Source: Flaccisagitta enflata (lineage: Eukaryota > Chaetognatha > Sagittoidea > Aphragmophora). Taken from it: a DNA stretch of 64,000 nucleotides. The stretch covers positions 36,642,001-36,706,000 of the forward strand of contig OZ231128.1 of NCBI GenBank assembly GCA_965153355.1, in the 5' to 3' direction. The position numbers and the translations under genes were made by a program. Positions 36,034 to 48,350 of this stretch are shown in pieces. Within the stretch, counting starts at the first letter, position 1. Every line of letters starts with the position of its first letter. The notes under the pieces were generated by a model. That model made no database searches, was not told where the DNA came from, and saw only the letters and a program-made list of their open reading frames with translations.

Positions 36034-36290
36034 AACAAATGACATGGGGTCACAACATCGTTGCGGACGGGTATGCAGGGGCGCAAAACCCCCATCCTCG
36101 CCCTCCACCACCCAACACACACTCACACACATGGACAAACATGACCGGCGTATCTCAAATCTCAAATGCGAGTTTTCACACTTTTCGACTCATTACAAAT
36201 GGACGGATGGACAGATGAACGGATGGACGGACCAACAAACCAACGGACGGACAAAGCTTCTCATAGAGTTGCGTGTCCGCACCTAAAAAT
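36034..36290 (+). mobile_element. Hairpin-capped element, family B, nearly intact
   Basis: Cap ATGACATGGGGTCAC, SIR GTTGCGGACGGGTATGCAGG, core with CTTTTCGACTCATTAC and GGACGGATGGAC units, hairpin GTTGCGTGTCCGCACC followed by TAAAAA. It begins 44 bp after the 35091-35990 element. Confidence 0.9.
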
Positions 36291-36404
36291 GCATGAAGTA
36301 AGTGATTTCATCTCATTCTTAAGTGGTTTGAACTTGTAAGATGTGATCATGGGCTTTCACACATGATGTTTTTAAGCATTGCTCCTGTTGTTTTCCGTCC
36401 GTTT

Positions 36405-36520
36405 CTTTCAGTCTCTGACACGCTACTCAACAAGCCATTTTTCAGTCAATTGGTCACGAAGTCACTTCAAGGTCACTTCAAGGACTTCCGCTCCTGCCCA
36501 CAACCTACACTCCGCGACCT
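36405..36520 (-). mobile_element. Degenerate family C element
   Basis: TCTGACACGCTACTC, CTCCTGCCCACAACC and CTCCGCGACCTG follow the order of a family C copy on the minus strand. Confidence 0.45.
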
Positions 36521-36853
36521 GTAGAGCCTGTAGAAGTATTTTAGGGACAAATGAAAACTAATTACTGGTTTTATTGTCAAGCCTTTCAAAATCCGATCAT
36601 CACTCAAAACCCTTTCTTCCTGTCGCTCAAAGAAGGTTGTTCAAGCAAGTTAGGAAAAAAAATGCTCTCTCTCACCCGCACTCGTCATACAATTGCGTTG
36701 AGCATGACAAATCGCATTTAAAGTCTTGGGGGATTTCTGCGTTTCTTCGCTTGCAAACATTCTGACATTTCTTCACTTAACATCCGCAAATCCACTCCTA
36801 AACCAAGAAAAAAAAAATCAGGGGAATGAAAAAAAAGAAGATTGATAACAATG

Positions 36854-37060
<207 letters not shown>

Positions 37061-37062
<2 letters not shown>

Positions 37063-38284
37063 CCTCTGTCTCGATCTCACTTGCTCATCTCCTTCTCACG
37101 AGCAAACCAAAATGACTTCCAAATCTCCTTAAAAATTAATCGTTAACTAATTTCAAAATCTGTTTATTAATCTATGTTCCAGTTCCAGATTGGATTTGAT
37201 TTAGTGGATTGACATTGCTTTTGAGAAATCAAAAAATCTACCACAGCAGAACTGCGAAACCTTATTAAACCCCATTTTGAAAGGGTGAGATACAATCATT
37301 GGTGTACGGGGAAGAACATTCTGTGTGTTCCTTGATGCATGATGATGAAACTGTTGTAGTGCATCAAATTTTGAACAGCTTTAGACATGTACAGGAACAC
37401 TGATTCAAGCTGAAAGGGCCCAACACAATGGGGAAAGAAATATATTAAAAAATCACAAAAAACATCAAAGTAAATTAATGATATACTTGCATATCAGTTT
37501 TTATGGTATTCAAATTCAATTTTCTTCTGATGTTTACTATATGTTAACTTATCATAAGCATTGCAAAACAAATGTTCACTGTTCAGTGTCAAGATTTTGT
37601 GCCATTGATAATGAAAAGTTTTTTTTTAGCAAATAAAAGTGTGCAATTTTTTTGGGTCCAGATTTGACAAAACAAACACCACACTCTTTAACTACATCTT
37701 TCATGTGATCAATATGCAAACAAGTGGAGAGGGTCATTTATCTCTCATTTTTTAAGGCTTATGGGTCCTGCGGATATTTATATTGACCATCTAAAAAAGA
37801 CGAAAACAAAAAAAGAAATGAATATAACGGTTGTAATGTTTTGTTCATAAAGTCCTACATAACAGGAAGTAAGGATTTCCTTTAATCTCCCTAGGAAAAT
37901 TTGTTTACGATCTCGGGATTACCACCACCCTCACCGACAACCCCCATTGGTGGTTACGACTCATTGCCAGATGCGGAGTGGTGCTGACATATCGGAGATT
38001 TGAATCGAAATTGAAATCATGAGTTGGTTAAAGAGATAATTAAGAGAGGTTCGTCCAAAGCAAGCTAAGCAGATCGGCAATGGTCGGTTTTGCGTTGGGT
38101 GATGGAAATATGGGGCAATGGTGCTTGATTATCGGTGACATGAGTGTCACGGCGCATGCGTGGAGTTTTTATCCAAATTGTGCAGCTATTAAGCTGTGCA
38201 GTTTGGTCACTGGGGTGAGTGGGATGTATGGGCAACGAACCCCTTTGAATACATATCATTTTTTAGCTCCGGCTCAATGGAGGA
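37061..38284. other. Unclassified sequence
   Basis: No repeats with clear ends. 38080-38289 holds a 69-residue open frame of ordinary composition (MVGFALGDGNMGQWCLIIGD...) with no family match. Nothing firm can be called. Confidence 0.4.
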
Positions 38285-38750
38285 GATGATCTGTGATTCC
38301 ACACAGGGCGATTCTTGAATTTCTGTCCCCTTCAAAACCCGCTGAAATAACAAATTTGGGCTCTAAATTAAATCTCCTAAGCCCGGAAATCGCTCCTCCA
38401 GCTCAGTGCTTCTCAGTCCTTCTCAAACCATCCTATTTTTGAAATGACCATCTAGGGTTATAATTCAACCCTTCTCAGCCCTAAAATAGCAATTTCGGGC
38501 CTCAAATCAGTTCTGAGCCCTGAAGTGGTCCTTTTAGGCAAAAAATTTGCCCTTTTCAGTCCTGATCTAACCATCAAAACATTTAGCCCCCCCCCCCCCT
38601 TAAAGAAAAAGCTCTGAAATACCACCTGTGGCCTTGACTTGATTGCCCTGAGAAAAAAATTGGCCTGTAAGAAGTCACGATTCATTTGAGCCTTTAGGGT
38701 TTCTGCCCCTCTGTGATGACTAATTTGGGCGAGGGGCACCAATGGCTATG
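38285..38750. repeat. Degenerate foldback-type array
   Basis: Words such as AGCCCTGAAGTGGTCC, CAGCCCTAAAATAGCAATTT and AGCCCGGAAATCGC recur about every 20-40 bases, like a worn reverse-orientation foldback array. A C run at 38588 interrupts it. Confidence 0.5.
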
Positions 38751-39324
38751 GTACGATTTTCGGTGATTTTTCTTTCAATTTCTCCAATCTTTGTTTTTTT
38801 TTATTTAGGACACGGAGCAAGATCTCGTGGAAATTGGCATTCATTATAGCTATAAAATGAATATTCAATATGACCAATTTTTTCAAGATTTTTGCAAAAT
38901 ATATTATTTTTTGATAGCAAAATAAAAAAAATTGATGCAAAATCTAACTTTATTTGCTAGATATTAATATCTTTATATTTGAAGTGTACTATTCTATTTT
39001 TATATATTTTCATGATTTTTTTATATTAATTCAATAAAAAAATGTTTGAAAATATTCAAGATCCGTCAAAAACAAATATTTTTTATATTAATGAATATTT
39101 TTTTGAATATTTTTCAATATACAATTGAAATATATCTTTAAAACATGCTTAAATAGCTATTTTCAGCATATCTTTCAACATGTCATAACTCTGATTCTTG
39201 TTATGATTACTCAAATTTTCATGTTACTTGGCTACTTGCACTAAAATGGCTTGCAGAGCTGACACGCTTTCTGACCAACGATAGTTGAATATCTTGCGGA
39301 ACAAGGAATTGTATGCAACTCGCT

Positions 39325-39480
39325 ATTGATGATGCTCATCACGGTTTATAGGCTTTGTCGGTCCGTTTGTCAGTCTGTTGGTTATGCTCTAGTTGAAAAG
39401 TGGAGAAAATTACCGTCCTAGATAATTTTTGAGCAGCGGCCCCAAAACGGCCTATGAGCTATGCTTTCATACGAACTCAC
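39325..39480 (-). mobile_element. Degenerate family B element next to a foldback end
   Basis: 39325-39420 keeps TATAGGCTTTGTCGGTCCG and the B core word GTTGAAAAGTGGAG. 39430-39480 is GAGCAGCGGCCCCAAAACGG followed by CTATGCTTTCATACG, the foldback FB-c end. Confidence 0.55.
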
Positions 39481-39496
39481 GAGGCCCAAAACCGAT

Positions 39497-40466
39497 CAAT
39501 GGTCCCAAGTTGGATAGTTAGTAGCTAGATCTAGATAGTAACAAGTGTTCCTTAGATAATAAAAATTTGATTTAGATGATAGCTACTAATTTAGATACTA
39601 AATGAAATTTTTTTAGATAGTGCCAGCTACTAGCAAATTTTGAATATTTTGATATATTTTTAGTTATTGATCAAGAGGAAAATTGTAAAGATAAATAAAC
39701 TTTAAAGGCAAAAAAAAAAGCAGGCTGTTGTAAAAATTTGACAAGCTTAACTCTATATTATATTGTAAATTTGGAGAACATTGCTTCAGTGAAAAAAAAT
39801 TCCAAGAATAGATATCAATTGATTTAAGAGGACATAGTGATGAGTTATGAAAAATAATGTAAACAAAATATTTTGTAGTATTATAAAATATACCTTTTTT
39901 TTCACTCAAAATTTAAAGAAAGTTTTTTTAAAAAAAAATAAAAAATCAGTAGAAAAATTTAGTGAGAAAAGAATTTGAAAAAAAAATTACTGAAAAAAAA
40001 TTTAGTGAAAATAAGTTTAGCAAAAGAAAATTTAGCAAAAAAGACTGGAGCAAAAAAGAATTTAGTGAAAAACAATTTTGAGAAAAAGATTTAAAGAAAA
40101 AAAAATCCAAAAAAAAAATTAAGCAAAAAAAATCAGCAAAAAAAATTTTATGAAAAAAAATTTTACAAAAAAAAGAATAGCGAAAAAAAATATTAGCAAA
40201 AAAATTTTTTGTGAAAAAAAAATTTATTGAAAAAAAATTCAGGGAAAACAATCTTTATCACCAGGTCCCCTTAAGAATATCTTGGAGATGGTAACTAATG
40301 TAGTTGCATTGCCCTATACATATTATATGTGTGCAATTAGTAGGCAATACTACTATCTTTATATCTCAATAGTAATTTTGATAACAAAAAAAAATTTTTA
40401 GCTACTATCTAGATAGTAGGAGCCAGCAGCTTAGATAGTAGCTCCAAAAGTCAGCTGGGACCACTG
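39497..40466. mobile_element. Palindromic element with CARTGGTCCCA ends, host of a TTAA element
   Basis: Ends CAATGGTCCCAAGTTG and the inverse of CAGTGGTCCCAGCTG; TAGATAGTAGCTA-type repeats in both arms pair. The CAGTG start is compatible with a hAT-type end, but I see no 8 bp duplication. The 39837-40270 element sits in the middle. Confidence 0.65.
39837..40270. mobile_element. TTAA-flanked A/T-rich palindromic MITE (copy 2)
   Basis: Same ends as 23612-24113 in the opposite sense: AGGACATAGTGATGAGTTAT on the left and ATCACCAGGTCCCC on the right, with TTAA at 39833-39836 and 40271-40274. The interior is AAAAATTTAG-type runs. Confidence 0.7.
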
Positions 40467-40744
40467 TTTCAGATTTTAAACAAATAAACTACTTTGTTTT
40501 GCCTGACCGGTGGCAATATCTGAAACAAGAAAAATCTTTTAATTTTGTTCCTTTCTTTTACTCAACCACAATCACTTACTGACTTATTCATTTATTCATT
40601 CATTTTTCTCAATATATTCTCTTTTCTTTTCTTTCTTATTTTTTCTTTTTCTTTCTTTCTCTTTCATTCTTTCTTCGTTTTCTCTTTCTTTCATTCCCTC
40701 TTTTTTTAACCCTTTTTTTCTACCCATCGCTTAGTTTTTTTATA

Positions 40745-40894
40745 TCCGCATCTCTTGTAGAGGCTTTTTCCATCCGTCGGTCTGTCCGTACATCCATCTG
40801 TCAGTCTGTCGCTCCGTCCATGGCATTTTTTTTTATTGTTTGCAAAAAATCCAGCAGGATCCAGCAAGACCTCTCTCTCCCTTCTCTACCTTCT

Positions 40895-40957
<63 letters not shown>

Positions 40958-41040
40958 CTTGCGCGTGCGATCACAAGCTCAGTCACAGGAAGGATGCATC
41001 TTTGGTTGAATTTTGTTCTTGTTATTTATCTTTTTGTTTT

Positions 41041-41071
<31 letters not shown>

Positions 41072-41264
41072 ATATTTCTTTCTTTCTCAGTTGCGGACCC
41101 ACCACTCTATTAGAGGCTTTTTCCGACTGTCCATCCGTCCGTCTGTCCATCAGCCATACCATTAGTCTGTGGACGCGCGTCAAAAAGTGATCTGATGCTT
41201 GCATGTGTGTTGGGAGGGGGGTGTGAATAGAGGTTGGAAGCCTCTGCCCACCCATTACTTGTTT
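40745..41264 (-). mobile_element. Two family B fragments around a (CT)n/(CTTT)n block
   Basis: 40745-40820 has CCGCATCTCTTGTAGAGGC and GTCC repeats. 41087-41264 has AGTTGCGGACCCACCACTC, a GTCC core and GCCTCTGCCCACCCATTAC with the SIR deleted. (CT)n 40900-40951 and (CTTT)n 41041-41086 lie between. Confidence 0.6.
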
Positions 41265-41329
41265 CAATGCTTTCATTCTTTCTCTCTTTCTTTTTGTCTA
41301 ATATCTTTCTTTCATTCTTTCATTCTTTC

Positions 41330-41339
41330 ATTCATTCAT

Positions 41340-41415
<76 letters not shown>

Positions 41416-41416
41416 T
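41330..41416. repeat. (CTTT)n microsatellite
   Basis: About 85 bp of CTTT preceded by ATTC-like tetramers. Confidence 0.95.
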
Positions 41417-41679
41417 TTTTTCATTTCGTTTTCTATTTTTTCCGCCGTCTTTTTCGCTTCATTTCTTATAGTTGTTTACAAGCATGTAAGCACAAAAACA
41501 AGCAAGCAAGCATGTATTCGAACAAGCAAAAATGATAGATTTGCATTTATGCTGACAACACACAGCTTGTTTATGAAAATTGAGGCTCAACGTCCATCAG
41601 ATATCCCTCCATCACACAAACCATTTCACCAGAAGCTCGCTTTCTCGAAGGAGCAAAAAATCACTCCAACTCATGCTCA

Positions 41680-41819
41680 CTGAAAATAACAAATTTGCAT
41701 AGAAAACGCAAAAATGAAAAAAACAAAAACATACGACGCTTAAAAATTAGTATATCTCGCGTCGTATGTTTTTAAAAATGCAAAAAGTTTGACCGTTTTA
41801 CAGATTTGTTATTTTCAAG
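41680..41819. repeat. 140 bp palindrome
   Basis: TGAAAATAACAAATTTG pairs with CAGATTTGTTATTTTCA, and ACATACGACGC with GCGTCGTATGT, around a short loop at about 41745. No flanking duplication seen. Confidence 0.75.
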
Positions 41820-42430
41820 ATGAAAAATCTTTTTTTCGAAAACTCCTTTTTAGAATGGATTTTGGAATCAAAGGAGGAAAAGCGATACTTGAAATTTGCC
41901 TAGGATCATGAAAATTGACACGCAAGTAGTTGAGCATGTTCCCAAACACCAGTTAAAATTTCATAGCTTAACTCTGACGGGAAGTATCGTAAACAAAAAT
42001 AATAAGTTGTACACTACGATTTTATGATTTTCTTTTGTAACTTGACCTCCTTCAGGTGTTTTTTTCGTAAGGTGACAAAATTGCATATATTAAGGTGGAA
42101 AAAATTATCTCGGGCAACTCTTAACATAATTAACACATTTCGGGGAAAAAATGGATCAAAACTCCAAAATCGTATCGCTGACAGCAACAGAAAAATAGTC
42201 TTTTAAAAAGATTCTCACGGACAATTTAAAATTACCTGGCGTTCCTCATTGTATAGACTGTTCCCTTCGCTATAAAACGGCTAACGCCCGACCTATTTTT
42301 TGGGGGGGTGTGCTATATGCTTCTGTGAAGCATGTGAAAACATTTTTTTGGTTCATAGTAAATATCTTGATGCGAAAAATTGATCAAAAAGTGACTGAAT
42401 AAACTTTTTTCCCTTTACTTGCTACAAGTC

Positions 42431-42664
42431 TTAGTTATTCCGCTGAATATTTTTAGACCATCTGTCATCTGGAGTAACGTTGGAGCAGACGGAGTTCAAT
42501 GTGGATTCGATATACTCGATAAAATTCCATATAGCGGCGGCAAATGTGCCGAGCCGGTATTCCAGTCGTTGTGAATAAAAAGCACTCATTCTATGCAGCG
42601 AGTGGAAATTCAAGTGGAAAAGTTCACTATCTTGGATAAAAGAATCGTAGGTAAAAAATATCAA
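42431..42664 (-). CDS. Possible coding segment, unknown
   Basis: A minus-strand open frame of 77 residues with ordinary composition (DSELFHLNFHSLHRMSAFYS..., then AAAIWNFIEYIES). There is no repeat content and no recognised family. It could be an exon, but splice sites were not verified. Confidence is low. Confidence 0.2.
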   Translation of the reverse strand: MIFFTYDSFIQDSELFHLNFHSLHRMSAFYSQRLEYRLGTFAAAIWNFIEYIESTLNSVCSNVTPDDRWSKNIQRNN

Positions 42665-42725
42665 ATATTTGGAATCATTGAGTACAGTGGAGCACCGCCT
42701 ATGAGGTATACAGTTTGTAGTCCTA

Positions 42726-43445
42726 CAGGGTGTTTCAAGTGAGTTGTAACATAAAGAATCGACATATCTCTGCTTCTAGGTACTCAAATCAATTTCTGAA
42801 AAAAAATCTAAAAAGATTTTGATGTCCAGTTTTGCATGCAAAATTTCATGAAAATTGGGCCTGTCATCCAAAATGCCACATATATGTGTAGAACATAAAT
42901 GATTTTGACCTCATCAATTTTCATTTCTTTACTCCTTACTGTACTTGGAAGTAGCCGTCTGTATTTGCGTGCCATTTTACATTGAATTGAGCTAAAACCC
43001 CGGGATTGGTATCAAATGACAGAAAATTTGTCATATATCTATTTGAAAAAAAATTTGATTGACCTTTTTGAAAACTGCAATCAAAACTTTGACGATGTTT
43101 AACCAAAATCATTAATAAAGTTATAGATTGGTCAAAGTTCCCCTGATTTCAAGGCACTGTAGCCTTCTATGTTCCATTATCTTTCATTTCAGACCAATCT
43201 CATTTTTTAGTGGGTTTTAGTTTAATTTGTTTAAAAATGACAAGCAGTAAGCTACTGCTTCCACCAAAAATGACTGTTCTTTTGATGTTGTACTGATACA
43301 CATCTATCAATTACCTAAAATTGAGGTTGGGCATGAAAAGAAATGAAGACCAAAATCTTTGTAGATCTTTTTTCAGAAAATAATTTGAATACCTAGAAAC
43401 TGAGATATATCGATTCTTTATGTTACATCTCACTTAAACACCCTG
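42726..43445. mobile_element. 720 bp MITE, CAGGGTGTTT ends, TA-flanked
   Basis: Inverted ends of about 80 bp: CAGGGTGTTTCAAGTGAG, ACATAAAGAATCGA, ATATCTC and TCTAGGTA all recur inverted at 43365-43445. TA on both sides (42724-42725, 43446-43447). Non-coding interior. Ends and target fit a Tc1/mariner-driven MITE. Confidence 0.88.
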
Positions 43446-44207
43446 TATAGGAGATTTTGTAGTTATTTCTTTTTTGGCAATAAGGCCGCTTTACTATGTG
43501 GCATGAAATTGCCTTTCCCTGGGCATGCGCTCTAGTGAAGCTCAACTGTACTTTAATTGCTCTGAACTTGCTGATATTTTGAAATGAATGCCATCAGATT
43601 TGGTAGGGGGTAGTCAAATGTGAAAGGCAACTCCTCATTCGATGATAACACACAGATTAACCTATCAAGTGATTTTTGAATGAGCCGATTTAAAGATTAC
43701 TGATAGAAAAATGATACTCCTTATATAGATTGGGAAAAATATGGCATATAATACAAAGATGCTCTCCTACAGTTTGCTGTTTGAATGTTGTACCTTACGG
43801 ACCCTAGTTAAGTCACATTTGAAATAGTTGGGTGAACTTAAGCTGAGACTTGTCTGGAGTCTGTATACAGCTGTAGCTTTATTCAATTAACAATTAGCAA
43901 CTGCATTCTTCTAGAGCTGATGCCTTTTCAAGTGAAAGTGCGGAGGAATCTTTCATCTTTTTTACCAAGATGATACTTCATTTCTCTCAACGACTGATTC
44001 AATGATGAAGTCGCGATGATGCCGCAGTGGACCTCTTTTAGTTTGCTCAGGCCTTCAACCGCATCTCAGCCTTTAAAAACTCCCCACGAATCATAAATTT
44101 TAAATGGAGGAAGGATTAAAAGATTTTGAAAAGAGTATAAAGAAAAAAAAAGTATTCCGCCTTCAATCCATAAGATGGTAGTGAGCCTCAGAAGTGTAAA
44201 ATACTTT

Positions 44208-44244
<37 letters not shown>

Positions 44245-45820
44245 CCCCGTTGCCTATTTGTATACCCATGAAATTTTTCTCTTGCTATATTTTTTCCCTT
44301 TATTTCCTTCCCTCTACTCTTTGACGTGATTACTTTCGGCATCCAATTTGAAAGGTTCTTATCGGACAACTGTAATTTACACTTACACGGAAAAGTGTGC
44401 ACTGTGCAATGCATCATAAGTTGTGACCATGTGTAGAGAGATTGAGAGAATACTAACCTTGGCGTCATGAAAAATGGCGGATTTTTACAACCTATTTTAA
44501 CCATCCTAGTTTTAGAGAAACTTATTCTTTATATTTGCTCAATCAAAATACGTTTCTGAGGAGCTTTAATAGCAAAACTACTAAAACGTTCACCATGTTT
44601 TTCATGCTTTGGATCGCGGATTTTATCTTCTTTCATTACACATTTACGCATCATTGAAAATCTGACTCATTTATTCGAACTAAGGAAAATCAGTGATATT
44701 TGGAAAGGTCTTCAAAAGATCTTTTATTTGAATTGTGTCTGGACATAGTGGCTCAAACGGTTTAGAAATTGCAGTGATTCAAAGAAAACCTATCTTTTTT
44801 TACCCTTACGGTGTGTCATTAAAAAAAGTTTGCTAATAATCTCATTATTACTAAAATGATAGATGATTTTGTCCAATTGCCTTGAAATTTTAATGATGTC
44901 TAATTTGTGTGTCTACTGATACTGGTTCAATTTTTTTGTGAGAATCGGAAATTTCTTATTATGGTTTTTGCATTTTCCTTTACTATGCCTCATCAAAATT
45001 CTTTAAAAATGACGCAATTTCAAAAAAACTTGCGTTTATTTCTGAATTGTTTGAGTTCATACTCAGTTTACTTCTTTGAAAGGGGGCTCAAATTATAGAT
45101 CTTTGAAAGGACTCTAAAACTGTCATAGATTTTTCACAATTTTAACCATATCCTCATGAACAAAACGCTCAAATAAATCCACAGTTTTGCAAACCAACAT
45201 TGAAATATTTCTTATGGTGAAAATGATAGTAAAAGCTGATTTGGATGAAATTTTAGGAGCTGTTAAAGGAAGGTATGCTGTACCTATATATCAATTTCCA
45301 TCTCAATCGGATAAGGTTGAGTATGGTTTTTAAGAGATTGTGTTCAAGTTATGATCGCTGGCAGACCATATGGGTGACAAGAAAGTTATTTTTCAAATTG
45401 ACGAAGTTTAGGGCCCCAAGTCTAGGGGACCTTCCCAAGTTACCAGATCTGGTATCCTAGTCACCAACTTAGATATAGAAATAGAGAAAGGTGTGGCAGA
45501 TTTCGGTACGAGGCGAATTCTTTTTGTTTTAATTATCCCTTCTAACAAAACGAAACCAAGCTAAGAAATTGAAGGATTTTTAGACATTTGCGTTCCATTA
45601 GAAAAAAAACAACGGATAACGGGAAGCGCCTTGATTTCGCTGATACAAGCTTCGAGGCCGCTACTATTCTTTCTGCGGCGATTCGAATTTTATTTTCTTC
45701 GCAACTAAAAATAAAAAATCATCAGCCGGCGCGCGGGTCCCACAAATAAGAAGTTCTGCGATCGAGGACGTAGAAATGAGATAGGTATGAAAGTGAAATA
45801 CTTGTGTAGTTCCCGTGTAG
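43446..45820. other. Unclassified A/T-rich sequence
   Basis: No gene recognised. (CT)n at 44213-44242. CAAACGGTTTAGAAATTG (44755) and CAATCGGATAAGGTTGAG (45305) resemble a phrase common in the palindromic elements. 45480-45820 shows no LINE 5' sequence. Confidence 0.4.
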
Positions 45821-47281
45821 TTGCCGTCACTTTTTCTTCGTGATGGAGCGGATGTTATTGCCAAACCTATACAGCATATTTTAAATATGTCTTTTTTGAC
45901 CGAGGTTGTTCCCTTTGGTTTTAAACAAGCGAAAGTTACGCCACTTTATAAGAAAGGTTCGAAGCTGGAGGCTGGCAATTACAGACCAGTAAGTGTTTTA
46001 AGCGTTCTCTCTAAAGTATTGGAGCGTGCTGTCCATGTGCAGTTGACAGAGTATCTAAATAAAAGAGATCTTTTATACAAAAATCAATCAGGCTTCCGGG
46101 GATCATTTTCAACTGATACGTGTCTTATTGGTTTGTCTGATTATATTAAGTCCGAGATTGGACATGGACGCCTGGTTGGTCTTGTAATGATTGATTTACA
46201 AAAAGCTTTCGATACGGTTGACCATGGCATTTTATTAGACAAAATGAAAGCTATGGGTATTTCTGACATTTCGTGGTTTAATTCATATTTATCGGATCGT
46301 TCCCAGTGTGTAGAGGTAGATGGTACACGTTCAAGTTTTGAGGATGTCACATGTGGAGTACCACAGGGCTCCATTTTGGGTCCCCTGTTGTTTCTTATGT
46401 ACATCAACGATATGCACAGGAGTGTTGATTGTCGCTTAGCATTGTACGCTGATGACTCGGCCCTGATATTTTCACACACGGACGCGTCGGTTATTGCTGA
46501 AAAATTGAGTCGTGACCTCTCTTGCTGTAAGACTTGGCTTATAGATAACAAATTATCATTACACATAGGTAAGACCGAATGCATTCTTTTTGGCACTAGT
46601 CGTAAGACAAAAAAGGTTGAGAATTTTGAAATTACGTGTGATAGATCGCCGGTAAATCGTGTTTCTTCGGTCAAATATCTTGGTGTACAACTCGATCAAT
46701 CTTTCAATTTTTCTAATCACGCTTTAGAATTGAGGAAAAAATGTGCGAGCCGTATCGCGTTCCTTTATCGAAATTCTTCTTGTCTTGATGAATACTGTCG
46801 TAGAATCTTATGCAATTCTCTGATTCAACCTCATCTAGACTATTGCTGCTCTTCATGGTATGAATCACTTAGTCGGCAACTGAAGGATAAGCTTGATGTT
46901 ATCAAAAGACGGATGGTTAAGTTGGTTTATTCAAAGAGTCATTTTTACCATGTCAGTACAGTTGATTTAAAAAGTCTTTCATGGATGTCCATCAGTGACC
47001 GTGTCAAATTTTTCAAACTGGTCCATGTATTTAAAATCAGGTTGGGTAAGGCGCCTGATTATTTGTCAGTTGATTTCAAACCTATTGCTCAGACCCATGC
47101 ACACAATACTTGTCACAGCTCGTTGAATTATTTCATTTCAAAAGAATTGGCAAACTCTCCCAAATCTTTTTCCTTTTCTGCCATCAAACATTGGAATTGC
47201 CTCCCCGAGTCTCTCAAGTCTATTGAATCCCTTACCTGTTTCAAAAAAAGGTTGAAGGAACATATTTTCTCTGCTTACTAG
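45821..47281 (+). CDS. Non-LTR retrotransposon reverse transcriptase, 5'-truncated, ORF otherwise open
   Basis: This is the C-terminal part of a LINE ORF2: a reverse transcriptase that would copy LINE RNA at a nicked chromosomal target. The 486-residue frame has no internal stop. Visible motifs are GNYRPVSVLSVLSK (residues 52-65), QSGFRGSFSTDT (89-100), motif A with MIDLQKAFDTVDH (123-135), motif B GVPQGSILGPLL (179-190), the catalytic YADD (209-212), and KYLGVQLD in the thumb. A long C-terminal region ends in NCLPESLKS and FKKRLKEH. The endonuclease domain and ORF1 are missing. The first residues (LRDGADV) are already inside the conserved domain, so the Met used here is not a natural start and the element is 5'-truncated near 45830. 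The layout and tetranucleotide tail suggest an L2/CR1-like clade; the clade is inference. It lacks part of ORF2 and so is not autonomous. Confidence 0.93.
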   Translation: MPSLFLRDGADVIAKPIQHILNMSFLTEVVPFGFKQAKVTPLYKKGSKLEAGNYRPVSVLSVLSKVLERAVHVQLTEYLNKRDLLYKNQSGFRGSFSTDTCLIGLSDYIKSEIGHGRLVGLVMIDLQKAFDTVDHGILLDKMKAMGISDISWFNSYLSDRSQCVEVDGTRSSFEDVTCGVPQGSILGPLLFLMYINDMHRSVDCRLALYADDSALIFSHTDASVIAEKLSRDLSCCKTWLIDNKLSLHIGKTECILFGTSRKTKKVENFEITCDRSPVNRVSSVKYLGVQLDQSFNFSNHALELRKKCASRIAFLYRNSSCLDEYCRRILCNSLIQPHLDYCCSSWYESLSRQLKDKLDVIKRRMVKLVYSKSHFYHVSTVDLKSLSWMSISDRVKFFKLVHVFKIRLGKAPDYLSVDFKPIAQTHAHNTCHSSLNYFISKELANSPKSFSFSAIKHWNCLPESLKSIESLTCFKKRLKEHIFSAY

Positions 47282-47543
47282 TCTACACTTGAACAGAAGA
47301 TCACTTTCCGCCCACGGCTACTGATTTTACTGATTTTACGCTCTTAACATTGTTAGTTTCCTTTTTTATTTCTCATGTTTTTACAAGTTGTTACGATTTT
47401 CTCTTTTATGATTTTTATTTTTAACCGGACCCCATTGGAAATAAGTCGTTGACTTTATGGGCTATCCGTCGATTTTCAAAAGCCCTTTCAAATTGTGCTT
47501 TTGTGTATTAATCGTAAAATAAATTCATTCATTCATTCATTCA
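45830..47543 (+). mobile_element. LINE copy (L2/CR1-like) with (ATTC)n 3' tail
   Basis: The element spans the RT ORF, about 240 bp of 3' UTR (47282-47520) and a short (ATTC)n tail (about 47523-47543) preceded by AATAAA-like sequence. A tetranucleotide microsatellite tail instead of poly-A is typical of L2/CR1-type LINEs. I found no convincing target-site duplication, so the 5' boundary is approximate. Confidence 0.8.
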
Positions 47544-47810
47544 AGATCAGTGAAAACAAAATACACCTGCAAAGTCATGATGACGCAATTTTAATGTGTT
47601 TTTGAGGGGTTAGGGGGATGATAAGGACTCTCTCCGTTTAGTAAATTGATGTCACTATCCGTTTGATACCATTGACCAAAAATGTAACTGAAGGGAGGGA
47701 AGTTTGACAATAAAAAAAAGTAGGCAAAAAAATGTACATTTGACAGCGACAGACAGAAAAAGACAAGTAGACAGACACACAGACAACTACAGATATAAAA
47801 AACCAGACCG

Positions 47811-48265
47811 GATACACGGCTACCCCAGTCACGTGCGGGTGGGCAGGGGCTGTATTTGAGGTCGCTTGATCATTTGGGCAGAAGGCCAATAAGGCCAAAG
47901 ACCACAAAACATGGCCAAGTAGGCCAACGATGCGTCCTCCTTGAATGTTTTTTTGAATGAATTTTTTTTTATGAATGAATGTCATTTGTGAATGAATGAT
48001 TTAATGAATGAATTACTTGATGTATGTTTTTTTTACTGGGTTAAAACCACTTTTCTGTAGAAAAAATGCTTGATTTTGATGTTTTTAATGAATGCGTTAC
48101 AGACCCACCGATCAACCAACCAACCAACCAACAAAACCTCTTATAGATATGCGAGGACGCATCTAAAAAAAAAGAAACAAAAAAGTGTGACAAACGGACG
48201 GACGGACGGACCGACGGACAGAAGGACTGATAAAGCGGGGTGTAAGGTCGCGTAGCACGTGACTT
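47811..48265 (+). mobile_element. Family A hairpin-capped element, host of a nested D copy
   Basis: ACCGGATACACGGC cap, SIR AGTCACGTGC, AGGCCAAAGACCACAAAA, then after the insertion GTGTGACAAACGGACGG and the 3' hairpin GTCGCGTAGCACGTGAC. SIR and hairpin share the same G-to-A change (CACGTGC/GCACGTGAC), so pairing is kept. Confidence 0.9.
47910..48164 (+). mobile_element. Hairpin-capped element, family D, nested in family A
   Basis: AAACATGGCCAAGTAGGCC (cap), SIR GATGCGTCCTC (47929-47939), GAATGAAT-rich interior, (CCAA)n, CTCTTATAGATATGCGAGGACG and CATCTAAAA. SIR and 3' arm (48153-48163) pair over 11 bp. It interrupts the A run of family A that elsewhere reads GACCGCAAAAAAAAAC. Confidence 0.9.
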
Positions 48266-48350
48266 ATAAGATACGAAAATGAAGATGCAGATTGACAAAT
48301 AAAATACAAATTGAAGAATTACGTCAGACAGCGAGTAAACTTTGTCAGTT

